Shown in pieces: positions 10,540 to 21,981 of a stretch of DNA of 64,000 bases. Location: NCBI GenBank assembly GCA_019137255.1, contig WPDH01000281.1, forward strand, positions 54,931-118,930, written 5' to 3'. The notes below the pieces were generated by a model. That model did no database searches and had not been told where the DNA came from. It saw only the letters and a program-made list of their open reading frames with translations. The stretch is from Corinectria fuckeliana. Its lineage: Eukaryota > Ascomycota > Sordariomycetes > Hypocreales > Nectriaceae. A program made the position numbers and the translations under genes. Each line of letters starts with the position of its first letter. Position 1 is the stretch's first letter.

Positions 10540-11945
10540 CTATGTCTTCGCAAGATCCCGAAACTCCTTCTTTGGCCACATGGCATTGCCATCCGTCGAC
10601 GGCAGGTCTCGATCCCACGCCCACTTGGCTTGCAACGACTTATCCAGCGTCTGCTCCAGCATCTGGACCACATATTTTCCGAGGATGGGGAAGAACTTCC
10701 AGCCGTGGAACGAACCGCACGTCGCAATGTACAGATTCTTGCTGCCAGGGTGTGGCGAGATGATGAAGTCTTCGCTCGGTGTGAGGGCTTCCCTAGAGCA
10801 CAGCTTGCGATTAGATATGCGTGCTGAGTAGCAGAGTTGTACTTACCAACATATCCGGAACTGGTCCATTGGAAAGTCTTTTCCCTGCTCGGCATAAATA
10901 GCGGTGTTTGCGAACCGAACGTCATCTTTGAGTGTCTCAGGGACATCCCACTGTGCGTAGTCTGCCTTTTGCGGGGGCATGGACAACTGTTGGCCCGACG
11001 GGTGTGGCTGCGTGTTTTTGAAAATGTATTGACCCCAGAACTTGACCATCTTGTCCTTCGGGTGCGGTACCGCTCCGTTGCTCGCGCCTGTGCCGTGTTA
11101 GCAGAGAGTGTAGGTGTGATGGAACAGTCGAACGGACCTCGTGATTGGGGAACTTCCTGGATACAGACCGGACTGTTGTAGAACTTGGAGGAAAAGTCAT
11201 CCCCAAGACGTGAAGTAGCCTCTGTAACAGCCGCAGCGATGATCCTCCCTCCAGCGTGAAGTTCAGTGCGTTCTGGCGCGCTGTCCAGCAAAAGCTTTGG
11301 GGTGAATGCTCCGGTAGAGAGAATGATGCGCGAAGCCGTCAAGGTCTGCCCAGAGCTAGCCTTGACACCAGTGCAAGCTCCGTCACCGTCGAACTCCAGG
11401 CTAGCTACCTCTGCTTCGACGTACTTGACGCCCAGTTCAATCGCGGCTTCGAGCACCTTTTTCAGGACATCCTTAGCCTCGGCCCAGCCACTGGATTTGT
11501 TGATGAGGACTTCCTTGATGCCCGTGTAATCGGAGCTGTCGAAGATTCCACCGTACTGCTTGCGAGCCTCGTCGACACCAAGGGAGTAGAGCTCTGCTTC
11601 AGCGCCCAGCTTCTTGAAGTTTTCGAGAACCTGCTGGGCAAAACCAGTAGCCGAGATCCAGTAGATGCCGCTCTCATGATAGAATGGACTCCAAAGAGGG
11701 TCATTCAGCCAGACATGGCGAGCTTCCAGGCCCATGGATGTGTAGACAATGTCGTTGTAATCAGATCGGACTACTTTGTTCCAATCCCAAGAGGCTGCCA
11801 CCTTGAAAGAGGCGTCAAAGGCATTCCGGTCGACAAGGGTGATGCTGGCGTTGGGGTATTTGCGGATCAAATGCAGGGCTGTCGAGGTGCCAAAAACGCC
11901 GGCTCCGACGATGACGTACGAGTCTGGCAGGGTTGCAGTAGACAT
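10540..11945 (-). CDS. FAD-dependent amine/amino-acid oxidase (fructosyl-amino-acid / sarcosine oxidase family)
   Basis: Oxidises secondary amines or glycated/N-methylated amino acids with release of H2O2; substrate not predictable. Three exons (11945-11138, 11087-10847, 10792-10540), introns of 50 and 54 bp, give 433 aa, typical of the family. The dinucleotide motif VIVGAGVFG begins at residue 11. The family Cys that carries covalent FAD is plausibly in FRICW, which spans intron 2. The C-terminal block reads CGSFHGWKFFPILGKYV, the usual flavin-side signature. The C-terminus is AKT rather than a perfect SKL, so peroxisomal import is possible but uncertain. An unspliced read would shift frame at 11137 and look broken; it is intact after splicing. 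The start is the first ATG in frame. Confidence 0.88.
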
Positions 11946-12760
11946 GTTGTTTGGTGGCTGAGCAGGTTGACTAGGTTGGGCTGAATTTCTGGGTGACTTG
12001 TGACTTGTGAAGTGTCGATGCAAAGTAGGTTGAGGCGTAGGAGCGAGCCTGGGATGCGGGAATGGGTTGAAGGAGGAATGACTATATCAAAGTCGGGTTG
12101 CTAGCTGGCAGGGGTCTTGAGGAGACCTCTACACACTGGGGCAGACACGTGATACCCTTTCACGACCGAATCACGCATCAACCTGACAGGTGAACGAGGC
12201 AGAAAGCGACTCTTTTTGACTCTGTTGAGGTCACTGAGGTCATAACTTAGTATGGTATTTCCTCTCCTGGAGTCTTGCAGCCCCCCTCTCTCCTCTCTCC
12301 TCTCTCCTCCTTCCTCTCCCCGATTCAGAAAGGCCGCAACGTGGTCACCTACGCAGTACTAACCTACCTCAGTATGGCTGAGGGTCGGGTGGGATTCTGG
12401 CCGATCAGGGTACGTAAACTTGCATTAGCGCCGGCTTCGGGTTGTGGCTTCTCAGCGAGGCTGACCTTGCTTACCTTAAACCCAAATAGGAATTGGAAAG
12501 AGGAAACTTGAAGCTGCCATATGATATAATGTGCATCACCGTGGTTCAAGGCAGGGCAAAGATGATGGAGAGAGACGAAAAGCCATGGTCAAAGTAATCG
12601 ACGGGATGATATGGCGTCTATAAAGTTCTCGGCCTCCCCGGTGGTACAGCCCTGCATCACTGATTTACTCAAAGAGCTTGTGCAACTGCTTTAAGGCACA
12701 GCATCACTGTATCATCTGCAGTTCAACAGCCATCATCATCCAGTTACAACGTCAGCCGCC
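11946..12760. other. Intergenic with CT-rich tract
   Basis: A pyrimidine-rich run (about 12280-12320, CCTCTCTCC units) lies roughly 340 bp upstream of the FAD oxidase start. Such CT tracts are common in fungal promoters. No coding region is recognised. Confidence 0.5.
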
Positions 12761-13377
12761 ATGTCGAGAGCAGAGCAACAGCTACAACGTGCCGTGTCTG
12801 AGCCACAGCCTCCTCGATATGTGGGCTCATCGGGGCCACTGCATTCCGCGGCTGGCTCAGTCTCGTCACTCACTGGTGAGGCGAACCGCCATATGGGCTG
12901 TACTGGAAACAAGACTCTTCCGTACAGAACCCACGGCTTGCCCTGCAAGATCCACGATTCGCCCTGGGCACCATATCAGCTCTCTTCCTCTCAACGACTG
13001 CCAGAGCCTAGCCCGAACCTGCAGTTGGGTTGTCAAGCTATCAACAAGACGCCTCTTGGATGCAGCTCTGATCAAGCCCCAAGCCATGCCGAATACAGAA
13101 TTCGACACTGCAGGATCCAGCAGCAGATCGACGTGGACCTTGCTGGCATCGGTGCGGGCATTTGCCAGGATGAAGGAGATGGGTGAATCAGTCCTGGAAA
13201 CAAGCTTCGAATCCCCGCTAACTTAGGGCCAGGCCAACTATTGACGCATATCATGCAGACTTGACACGGATCGATCCGAACTTGCAGCAGGTGTTGGAGG
13301 AACTGTCAACGGCGAATCGCAACATCTCTGTCGTCCTGAGCCTGCTCGATGATGCCCACAAGAAACGTCATCTGTGA
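12761..13377 (+). CDS. Putative small hypothetical gene
   Basis: No family recognised. The best support is the 3' part: a 44-bp intron (13183-13226, GTGAAT...GCTAACTTAG with a good branch site) joins the frame opened by ATG 12761 to a terminal exon ending at TGA 13375-13377. The terminal exon is helical and charged (IDPNLQQVLEELSTAN, then NISVVLSLLDD). The spliced product would be about 205 aa. The central part is rich in Ser, Pro and Cys, and a different frame is also open there, so the upstream exon structure may be wrong or the gene decayed. Confidence 0.3.
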
Positions 13378-13583
13378 GCGATGGGGCATATTTTGGGTCC
13401 TTGACATTTTAATCTAAAGGGCCTGGTAAACAGAGTCCTGGAATATACAGCGACAGATGTGATGAACAAGGAGGGACGCGGCCTCGGCCAGCGGTAGTAC
13501 TAGCGGTAGGATAGGCCCGACTTCACCAGCATTTCATGCAGTGACCAATTTGAGAGCAACTAAATATACCAATAAATCGTCGT

Positions 13584-14678
13584 TCAAAACTCCACATTAG
13601 TCCATACAGGATCTATTTCGTGCTTGACTAGACGCTTATGTCGCTCCAACTGATCTGGGCGCGAAAAGCCCTTGCGGTTGGGGCAGCCTGGCAAATCGCA
13701 TTTGTATACCCTTTCGTGACGTTCCAGGTGCGTTCTAAATAAGAGAGTGAGTCAGAAGCCGAGGCTGGTGAAGAGACTTATCGTAGTTACCTGAAATCGC
13801 AGTTTCTTTTAAAGACCTTGACTTTCCCGTTCAGCACTCCACCTCTCTTACATGCCATCCCGTGAGGACAGGTGTACTGGCTAGAGCCCCTAACTCTCAG
13901 TTCATCAATGATCGGTGTCAACTCTTGATTAGGGTGCTCGGCACCAATATTCTCAGGATTCGGGCCCATATCCACGCTAGATTCGTGTGGAACTGCCTCT
14001 GAGCGAGAGTACAGGTCCTGCGTCGCCACAGAAAGCGGTGGAGGGTCGTTCTCGGACACAAGTTCGGGACGGGTATGTGGCCAAGGCTGACGGCCTATGG
14101 GCGAGGACAGCTCGGGTGGTACTTCAACGGGATTCACTAGAGGCTGAGGGAGCGGACGAGGCGGTTGTGGGCTTGCAACCCAGATATCTTGGCAGTCCTT
14201 GGAGAGATTTGTAATGCGATCGGCGATTGATCTGGCACAAAGCAAGTTAGTCCTATGGAACAGAGAGACATGATGAGAATATGGGCCTTGTTTGATCATT
14301 AGTCTAGTCTCTAACGAACCTCAATGTTTCGTGCTTGGTATCAAGATAATCAGTGATGGATCCGTCGTCCAGGTTCACCAGCAGGTCAAGGTTGCTAGTA
14401 GCATAGTCATGGACGAAATCGCCATGGACCAAGTCGCCGGCAAAGGACGAGAGCACATGTAATATGGTGAGGACGTATTCGCCCAAGTCCTTCAAGGGGC
14501 ATAACCCCCTGGGCCCAGGTCGTATGGCCATCTCGGTGGCAATCTCAGGAAGCGCCGTCTGCAAGCGTTGATGGAGCCACGCTACTCCGGGCCCGGAGCC
14601 GGATCCTGAGCCGGCGTGGCCCGAGTCGAAGGCGGCGTGGAAGAAGCGGGCTGCATCGTCACGGTTTAGAGAAGCCAT
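13584..14678 (-). CDS. C2H2-type zinc-finger protein
   Basis: Three exons (14678-14320, 14231-13791, 13734-13584) give 316 aa; introns are 88 and 56 bp. The acceptor of intron 1 was chosen after GCCAG because a GACTAAC branch site sits just before it; an in-frame alternative 21 nt upstream exists. The N-terminal half is acidic with a glycine/serine stretch, the middle is proline-rich, and the C-terminus holds Cys/His clusters: YTCPHGMACKRGG, CDFRTHLERHERVYKC, then CDLPGC with FSRPDQLERHKRLVKH. This layout is seen in fungal C2H2 proteins found near STAND or regulatory genes. An upstream in-frame ATG (MNACE) would lengthen it by about 70 residues. The gene is divergent from the regulator at 15113, with about 430 bp between them. 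Confidence 0.75.
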
Positions 14679-15112
14679 TATTCGCTGCAGGGTGTCTCCG
14701 CTTGGTCCCGTGGTAGAACCAAGTGCTCGAGTCTCCTCTATTCTCCTTTGATTGCCACTTGTGGAGATGGACGCGGCGGGAGAGGGAGATGTCAGCACTC
14801 TTCTCTCTCCTCTTTTCTCTTTTTGCTTGGCGCTTATCCCCGAGCCGAGTGAGGCTGACGGTCTGTCTGACCACCTCCATGTCGGGCCAGTTGTGTTCTG
14901 ATTGGGTATCACCTCACAGGCATTCATACCCCGCTTCAACTTGATGTTGCGTCCTAAGCATGATGACCATGGCTGGAAACTGTGGGCAGCCCAGTTCAAA
15001 TAATGTCCCAGAGTATCAAGTCTGTTTGTCCCACCATCTCCCCACATTCTCCTTCTCTCGGTCTTGTAACATCCCCTGTATTACACATCACGTCTTATTC
15101 CATCTGTCGACG
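14679..15112. promoter_or_regulatory. Shared intergenic region of two divergent regulators
   Basis: This 434-bp stretch separates the start codons of a C2H2 protein (-) and a Fungal_trans_2-type protein (+), so it must contain both promoters. A CT-rich run is visible near 14800-14830. No specific operator is recognised. Confidence 0.45.
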
Positions 15113-17421
15113 ATGGATCCACGCATCAAGCGGCGCCGGGAGCAGCCGAGCAGCTCCGACGGCGCCGTCACTTGGAGTAACCCGGACGGCCCGGATCATG
15201 TTAGCTTGGACTCTAGCCCCACTGACATGCCCTTGCACAGCCATCTTGGAGGTATTGGTGAGGTGTTGGATCAGCTTGACGACGATTTCTTCCTGCGTCT
15301 CGGCCAGCCGTTCGATCTTGGCAGCGCAACGCCATCATCACCCCATTCTTCACGAAAACGAAGTACTTTTCACCACATCATCGCACTCCCAGCGGCTCCC
15401 GAAACATACTGATTGTTTCACAGTGTTTGATGAAGCGGATGAGCTAGCATCTTGGGTGGCAGACATCTTTCCCGACTTTCTTCCCGTCGTTCCTCAACCC
15501 TTTGCGACGCCCGTGGATCTGGGCGTGCCAAACCCTTTGCTCGACGACGATGAATTCATTGTCATTCATCCCATGCTGCGGCATCCGACCTCAAGTGCTC
15601 TCTTCTTTACCAAGAAAGAAGTCAATGCCTTGATCAAGTTCCGGTTTGCCCCAAAGTCCCAAAGCCCATCTCCAACTAAAGATGCTGCGGCTTTGGCAAC
15701 GGTTAAGCCGACGTGGGACCAAGCAGAACAGCCAGTCCCTACTCGCATACCATCGAACGCAAAAGAAAACTTGAGTCCTCTCTCGTTGAGTGAGGCGGTT
15801 GCCATGTCCTATCTACCACCAAGCTTCGGGGATATTGCCCTGAACAACAACATCGATAAGATGCTCTATACTTTCTGTAAGCTTGAAAACCTGCAAGACT
15901 TCAGGTTGTAGTTGGTACTAACAAAGCTAGTCATCGCCGCCATCTGCACCGGTCGCACTACTATCAAGACTGACAACGCCTACGAATCCGCCATTGCACC
16001 AATGGCGAATACAAGTGACCTCGTCAAACATTCCCTCCTCTCTCTCGCCGCCACCTATGTTATGGATTTCAGACAGTATCCCCACCTCACAGAACGCTCA
16101 AACTTTCATCACCAGACTGCGATCACGCTGGTCGGCCAGGAAGTACAAGCGTCCGAGGTATATTGTCCCAAAAAGGAAGATGCTCTGGTGGCTGCGCTTT
16201 ACATTCTTGCCCATAACGAGGTACGTCTTCTTTCTGCTCGATCCTCGGCATCAGGCTATATGCTCATGTGAAGCGGTAGAATGTGAACTGGGAGGCAAGA
16301 CGCCGTGAGACCAATCCGAAGTGGTATCGTTGCGGTATTCTAGCTGAAGAAGTTTTGTCGAGGTCCAACCCAGCGTTTCTCTATGCCAGGCCGCAGAACG
16401 TACAGTGCACTTATGCAAGAACACAACTAGCAGCTCTGTTTGCCCTCAGCAACGTATTCAGCGACTGCCTTTTCCCTCTCGACACATCTGCAAAGAAGTG
16501 CTCCTGGTCATGGCTGATGCAGGGCACAGAGAGGGAGCAGCGTAAGATTGGGGGGATGAATGGGTTGTGTCCAAAATTGATCCATATTTTTGCCAAGACA
16601 AGCTTCTTGGCCGCGAAGCTTTACAAGGTATGCATGACAGTGAGGTTCAGTGCGCTCGGCTGACTTGTTGAGTAGAACTCCTCGGCTCGTTTCTCGTCTC
16701 TCGTCGCCAAGGACCTGGAGAGATTACTGTCAGGTTTCTGGCAGTGGTCAGACATATCCGAGGGTCATTTGACTGCGGAAGACATGCTGCAACACCTAAC
16801 CCTAGATGAGAAGGGGAAAGTAGACAACCCGACTAATGTCACAGAAATCATTGCTGATGGATACGTCGCCGCCGCACAAATATACCTCCAATGCCGAGTC
16901 TTCAGGCATGACAGTTCCGGTCTAAGTTCTAGTAGGGCCATAGTACTAACGTAGAGGCAGGAGACCAAGAAAGCACCCGGCCGTGCAGCGGCCTTTGGAA
17001 CGTCTGCTCCGATGTATTGAAGTAGAACCAACTTCAGGCCATCTGTACACTGCGCAGTCGCCACTCTTCTCAACATTTGTGGCAGGCATCGTGGCTTGGA
17101 AGCCTGAGCAACGCAAAACAATTGAGACCTGGTTCGGTCCAATATGTGCCGAGTCGCGAGGAGTAAGTAGACCTTGTCTTGAGGGACCTGCTTGGTTCTG
17201 TTGTGACATGCACTAAGTAACAATAATTATAGAACGTGCCCCCAGCATGGAGAGCGCTGCAGTTTGTGTGGAAATGGCTGGATGACTCGCCAATCGAGAT
17301 CGATCCTCTCGAGAGCGGCATGCAGGATGAAGGTGCTGGGAGCATTGAAGCTCTTCCAGCTTGGTGGGAGGACTTGGTGGACGCTGTCTACCAGGAGGAA
17401 GGAAGACTCAACTTGACATAG
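15113..17421 (+). CDS. Fungal-specific transcription factor domain (Fungal_trans_2-like) protein without visible Zn cluster
   Basis: Seven exons (15113-15362, 15424-15876, 15931-16220, 16280-16627, 16676-16905, 16961-17162, 17233-17421) give 653 aa. Most junctions have clear branch sites (TACTAAC before 15931 and 16955). The body matches the Pro1/UGA3-like C-terminal domain: KHSLLSLAATYVMDF, DALVAALYILAHNEVNWE, NPAFLYARPQ, RLLRCIEVEPTSGHLYTAQ, NVPPAWRALQFVWKWLD and a final LPAWWEDLVDAVY block. The N-terminus starts MDPRIKRRR and lacks a Cys6 cluster, so direct DNA binding through Zn2Cys6 is not evident. Exon 5 to 6 requires a GC-AG intron (donor AG/GCATGA at 16906). A DNA-binding first exon could have been missed upstream. 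Confidence 0.8.
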
Positions 17422-17907
17422 TTGCAGGGTACTGGCTTGTCCTGGACGAGATTGACATTGGACATTTTATCGATCTCCGTGCTTTTCATAGTTGACCTGA
17501 GGAGATGGTGAGCACAAAAATGAGAGCTGACGACCATACAACCCCGGTCACTGTTGGTCCTAGTTTTATGTAGGCTGCGTACTTTATCCAGTTTCAGCTG
17601 GCTGGCTGATGATCCATGTAATTGCCCCATTCATGTCTTCTCGCGTCGCATGTTGAAGCGCCGTGGCGGGTCAAGGCAGAATCGATTGGGCCCTGATGCT
17701 TGCAACCCAATAAGTTAGGCGCTCTGCCATGAAAATAGAAATGATGCTCAGTTTCGGAGAACAACCGTCTGACTTCTATGAAACCTGCCTCGTCCTTCCC
17801 CGTGCCGCATTTGTTTCTGCATTCCCAATCTGATGCTATGCATCACCCGGCTTGATTCGGCCTGTCTTGGATATTAGTGAGCGAGTGCTGAGACACCGAG
17901 CGTCGCC
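17422..17907. other. Intergenic, promoter of the NLR-like gene
   Basis: No coding feature. It separates two head-to-tail plus-strand genes. Confidence 0.5.
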
Positions 17908-20900
17908 ATGTCTCATTTTTCTTCATCAGGCCTTCTGGCCGACTTGCCTATTGAGCTTCGCGAAGCAGTCTGGAGCAAGGTCTTACTCTGCTGCGTTCTC
18001 CTTGCATCTGTTGGCGTGCTTACTTGGAGGAGATGGCATGCGCAGCCGAGTTCCAGCCACAAGGCAGGACGGGACGACAAGAACAAATCTCCAAGGCGCG
18101 GAGACGAAACAACCTCGGCGGATGAAGAGCTTATGTCCAGGTGTGGAAGCGTCATAACGGTCACATCAAGGCCTCCTTCTCTGCCATCCAAGAGCGCTCC
18201 ACCACGCGCTGTGTATCCAATACAGATCCTGCATGACGACAGTGATGCAGTTATCGAGTACGTTTCCAGCCTCAAGCTTTCCGCTTCCTACTAACAGTTA
18301 TCGCAGCATCGTGGCTGTGCATGGACTCGCCGCAAACCCGGACTATGCCTGGATTTGGCAGCCGAAGAACAACCCTCCAAGGTGCACTAACTATCCGACT
18401 GAGCACTACAACTGGCTGAAGGAATTGCTCCCTGTGAAGCTCTCCTCTACGAGCCTCGCTTGTCGGGTCATGACGTTCAATTACAAATCGAACTGGATGA
18501 AGGATGCCCCTCAACAGCGGCTCTCCAACATCTCAGACAACCTATTGATCAGTCTCAGAAATAAACGTGAGAAGGTACACAAGGTCGCATTTATAATTTC
18601 AGAGAGCATAAGATACTGACATGCTATTCAGGAGGCCACTGGAAGACCACTCATCTTTATTGGCCACAGCTTTGGAGGCAACCTCATCCAACAGGTTTGT
18701 ACCTACACTCTCCCGTTCCTCACCGGGCTAACGTAATACCTGTCATAGGCAATTGTCTCTGCCTCTCGTCATGGATCTAGGTATAATGATATCGCCGAGT
18801 CCACCACCGGAGTGGTCTTCCTGGGCACACCGCACCGGGGCAGTGGTGCCGCAGCCTGGGGTGCTCTGATCGCATCGCTCGCGCCATCTCATTTCACTTT
18901 CGAAAGCAGGATCTTGGAAGAGTTAGAGGAGCATTCTAGTTCCTTGGCCGACCGGCTCCATGACTTTTCCCAATGGCTCTTCGTCGAGTCCGTACCTGTT
19001 GTCTGTTTCTTCGAGCAGCTTGTCACGGACTATTCGTCGAGGATGGGGGTTCTGGCAAAAGTCCTACCCTCTCCAAAATATCTTGTATGTGTCTTTACAT
19101 CCCTCTCCACGCTTCGGTGCTCTAACAACTTCTGAAGGTCGTTCCCGAGACCAGCGCTTGCATCGATGGGCATCAGAAGATAGCTCTTCCCGCAAACCAT
19201 CTAAAGCTTAACAAGTTCTACGGATCAGACGACCCTTCTTTCAAGTTTGTCTACCCCGAGATCGAGAAAATGGCTCGAAACGCGAAAGAGTTGCTCAATC
19301 GTCGCCGAAGCCCGAAAGCCATCCAAATGGATCCGCTCGCTACCCCTTACAGCCTCGAACAATGTCTCCGGGCGATGAAAGTAGCCAACCCCAAAGACAT
19401 CTTATCGGACATTCAGACGCGAAAAGAGAAGAGAGCGGAAAACACCTGCGAATGGATGTTGAAGCGCCAGGAGTTCTCAGCATGGGGTGCCAGCGAGGAC
19501 TCGCAGCTTCTTCGTCTTATCGGGCCCCCTGGAATCGGGAAGACGATGATGTCCACCTACCTCACGGAAGTCATCAGGGAAAAGGTTGAGAAAACAATAA
19601 ATGGGGCTTTTGCGTACTTTTTCTTCGACGACAAGGACCAAGAGCGGAGGACGCCTACCGCCTTGCTCCGAAGTCTCATCTGGCAACTTCTCCTACAAAA
19701 TAACGATCTCTTCCACCACATCGAGTCCGACTTCGAGAACCACGACAGGAAACGTGTATTTGAGAATCTCTTCAACAACTTCTCAGCTCTCTGGCGGATA
19801 TTCCGAGAAATGCTCCGAGATGAGCGTGTTGGCGAAGTCTTCATTCTCATCGACGCCCTGGATGAGTGCGATAAGTCCACCCGCGGTACCCTCTTTGTTG
19901 GTCTTAACGAGCTCTTTAGGCCGTCAGCCAAGATAGGGGTGAAGTTCAAGTTCCTCGTTACCTGCCGACCTGATATCAGCGATATTGACTTTGAGCTGAA
20001 CGGAGTAGGCGTGCCGTTAAGAATGGACTCTAACGCCGTCATTGCCGATCTCTCTGATTACATCACCCTCAAAGTTGACGATTTAGCTCAGAGAAAAAGC
20101 TACAGCCCGACTTTGAAAGAAGCTGTCAAAGAAGCTCTGCGCAATCAAGCTGGGGGCACCTTTCTCTGGGTGTCTCTCATGCTCGGTGAGCTAAAAAAGA
20201 CACCGAAACACAACGTCTCTCGCAAACTCAAAGATCTACCTCAAGGGCTCAACGCGACATACAATCAGATCTTGAATGAAAGTATTCCCGAGGAGCGACA
20301 GAAAGAAGCTCAGTTTCTATTGTTCGCTATAGTCGCTGCACCAAGACCTCTGACAAGCAAAGAAATAGCGGCTTCATTCGCCTTTTGGAACGATGAGGAA
20401 ATGGTGAAAGGTGAAGAAAATCTTCAAGACTACATGGATATATGCTCGGCATGCAGCTCCATGATCTGTTTCGTCCAAGACATATACGGAGAGGACACGC
20501 TCAACTTTTGTCATCAGTCCGTGAAAGACTTTATCTTGAACAGTCAAGGTGGTTCGAGTGCAGCCTGGTTTCATACCACTCTAGATGGTGCGAATTCTCT
20601 TATGTTTCAAGTGTGCTCGCGCTACTTGTCCAGTGACAAGTTCGTCCCTGAGCCTATACCCAAGGACAAGGCCAAGCGTTTGCCAGCACGTATGCGTCGT
20701 AATTTGGACGGTTCTTGGACTAAGGTTCGTATAATCCCACCTCTTCCAGGCCATGTGCGGTTGCCATTCGCATACTATGCAGTCACTTTCTGGGAGCATC
20801 ATGCGGTAGCAAGTTATCCTGCTGTGTTAAAGGATTTGAAGATCGCCGTCAGTCATCCGCCCATGCAGGATGAGTGGCTGATACTGGCGGCCAAAGAGGG

Positions 20901-21981
20901 ACAAGCCGGGGTGATAGAACTATTGCAAGCGAAGGGAGCCAATCTCAATGCTAAGGATGGATTGGGCCGAACTGCCTTATCATGGGCCGCCGGCAATGGC
21001 AACGAGGGCCTCGTCAGAAAACTGCTCGCCATGGACAATGTCAGTCCAAACGTGACAGACTGGCAGAACAATGCACCGCTATCGTGGGCCACGAAAAACG
21101 GACACGAGGCTGTTGTGAGGCTACTCCTCGCTACCGACAGAATGTGTCCGAATTGGAAGACTCAGTACGGCAACAGTGCAATCTATGCTGCCGCCGCTTC
21201 GGGGCATCATGCTGTTATCAAGGTGCTACTTGCTGTGCAAGGACTCAATCCAAACTGGCGAGAACCCAATTACGGCAAAACTGCGCTTTTCGAGGCTGTT
21301 GCAAAGGGCCATGTGTCTGTTGTCGAGGCATTACTTGCCGGCCAGCTTGTCGACATGACGTTGGCGACCAAGTATGGCGAGACTCCTCTCTCCGAGGCGG
21401 CCATTGGAGGGCGTGTGGCTATTGTTAAGCTGCTTCTTGCAAGGGGATGTCCAGACCTGGAAGATCCTCTTGGTCGGACGGCGTTATCATATGCAGCAGA
21501 GAAAGGACTCAAGGCTGTGGTGGCGGCTATACTTGCCCATGACTCGATCAATCCCGACAAGGCAGACCGTTATGGCATGACACCGCTCTCGATAGCTGCA
21601 CGACGGAAGTACATGGTTCACAGAGAGGTGGTTGAGATGCTGCTAGCTACTGGGAAGGTCGCTTGTGACTCCAAGGACTTTGCTGGACGAACTCCGTTAT
21701 GGTGGACCAGAAGATGTGGAAATCCTCGCCTTCAACAAGTACTACTGCGTCATGCCAAGAAAAAGGGCATAATCGAAACGGAGGCTGACATGTTTCATGA
21801 TGTGGGGACAACCGTCGAAGCCTCAGCTTATCGTTGCTGTGTTTGCACTTTGGATACCGTGGGGAAATCCCGATTTTCTTGCGAACGCTGCAGTGGCGGA
21901 ACACGTTTTGATATGTGTTTAGAGTGCTATGAAAATGGAGGGCGCTGTCTGAACGATGACCATACGATGACCATACGATGA
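17908..21981 (+). CDS. NLR-like receptor: membrane anchor, alpha/beta hydrolase, NACHT, ankyrin repeats, ZZ-like finger
   Basis: Five exons (17908-18257, 18307-18574, 18632-18694, 18749-19084, 19138-21981) give 1286 aa with short introns in phase. Residues ~24-41 form a hydrophobic helix (VLLCCVLLASVGVL). Residues ~117-380 are a lipase/PGAP1-like (SesB-type) alpha/beta hydrolase: VDIVAVHGLAANPDYAW, nucleophile elbow GHSFGG with Ser219, and VVFLGTPHRGS. The NACHT NTPase follows, with P-loop GPPGIGKT at ~468-475 and Walker B VFILIDALDECD near 574. Ankyrin repeats span ~917-1215 (AAGNGNEGLVRKLLA-type units). The last 50 residues hold Cys pairs of a ZZ-like zinc finger (CCVC...CERC...CLEC). Known fungal NLRs combine an effector, an NTPase switch and repeats for non-self recognition or cell death; here the effector is a predicted membrane-anchored esterase. 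Intact. Confidence 0.92.

Noticed and set aside
10843..11137. Apparent frameshift in the FAD oxidase
   Set aside because: Explained by normal 50-bp and 54-bp GT-AG introns; the spliced frame is intact.
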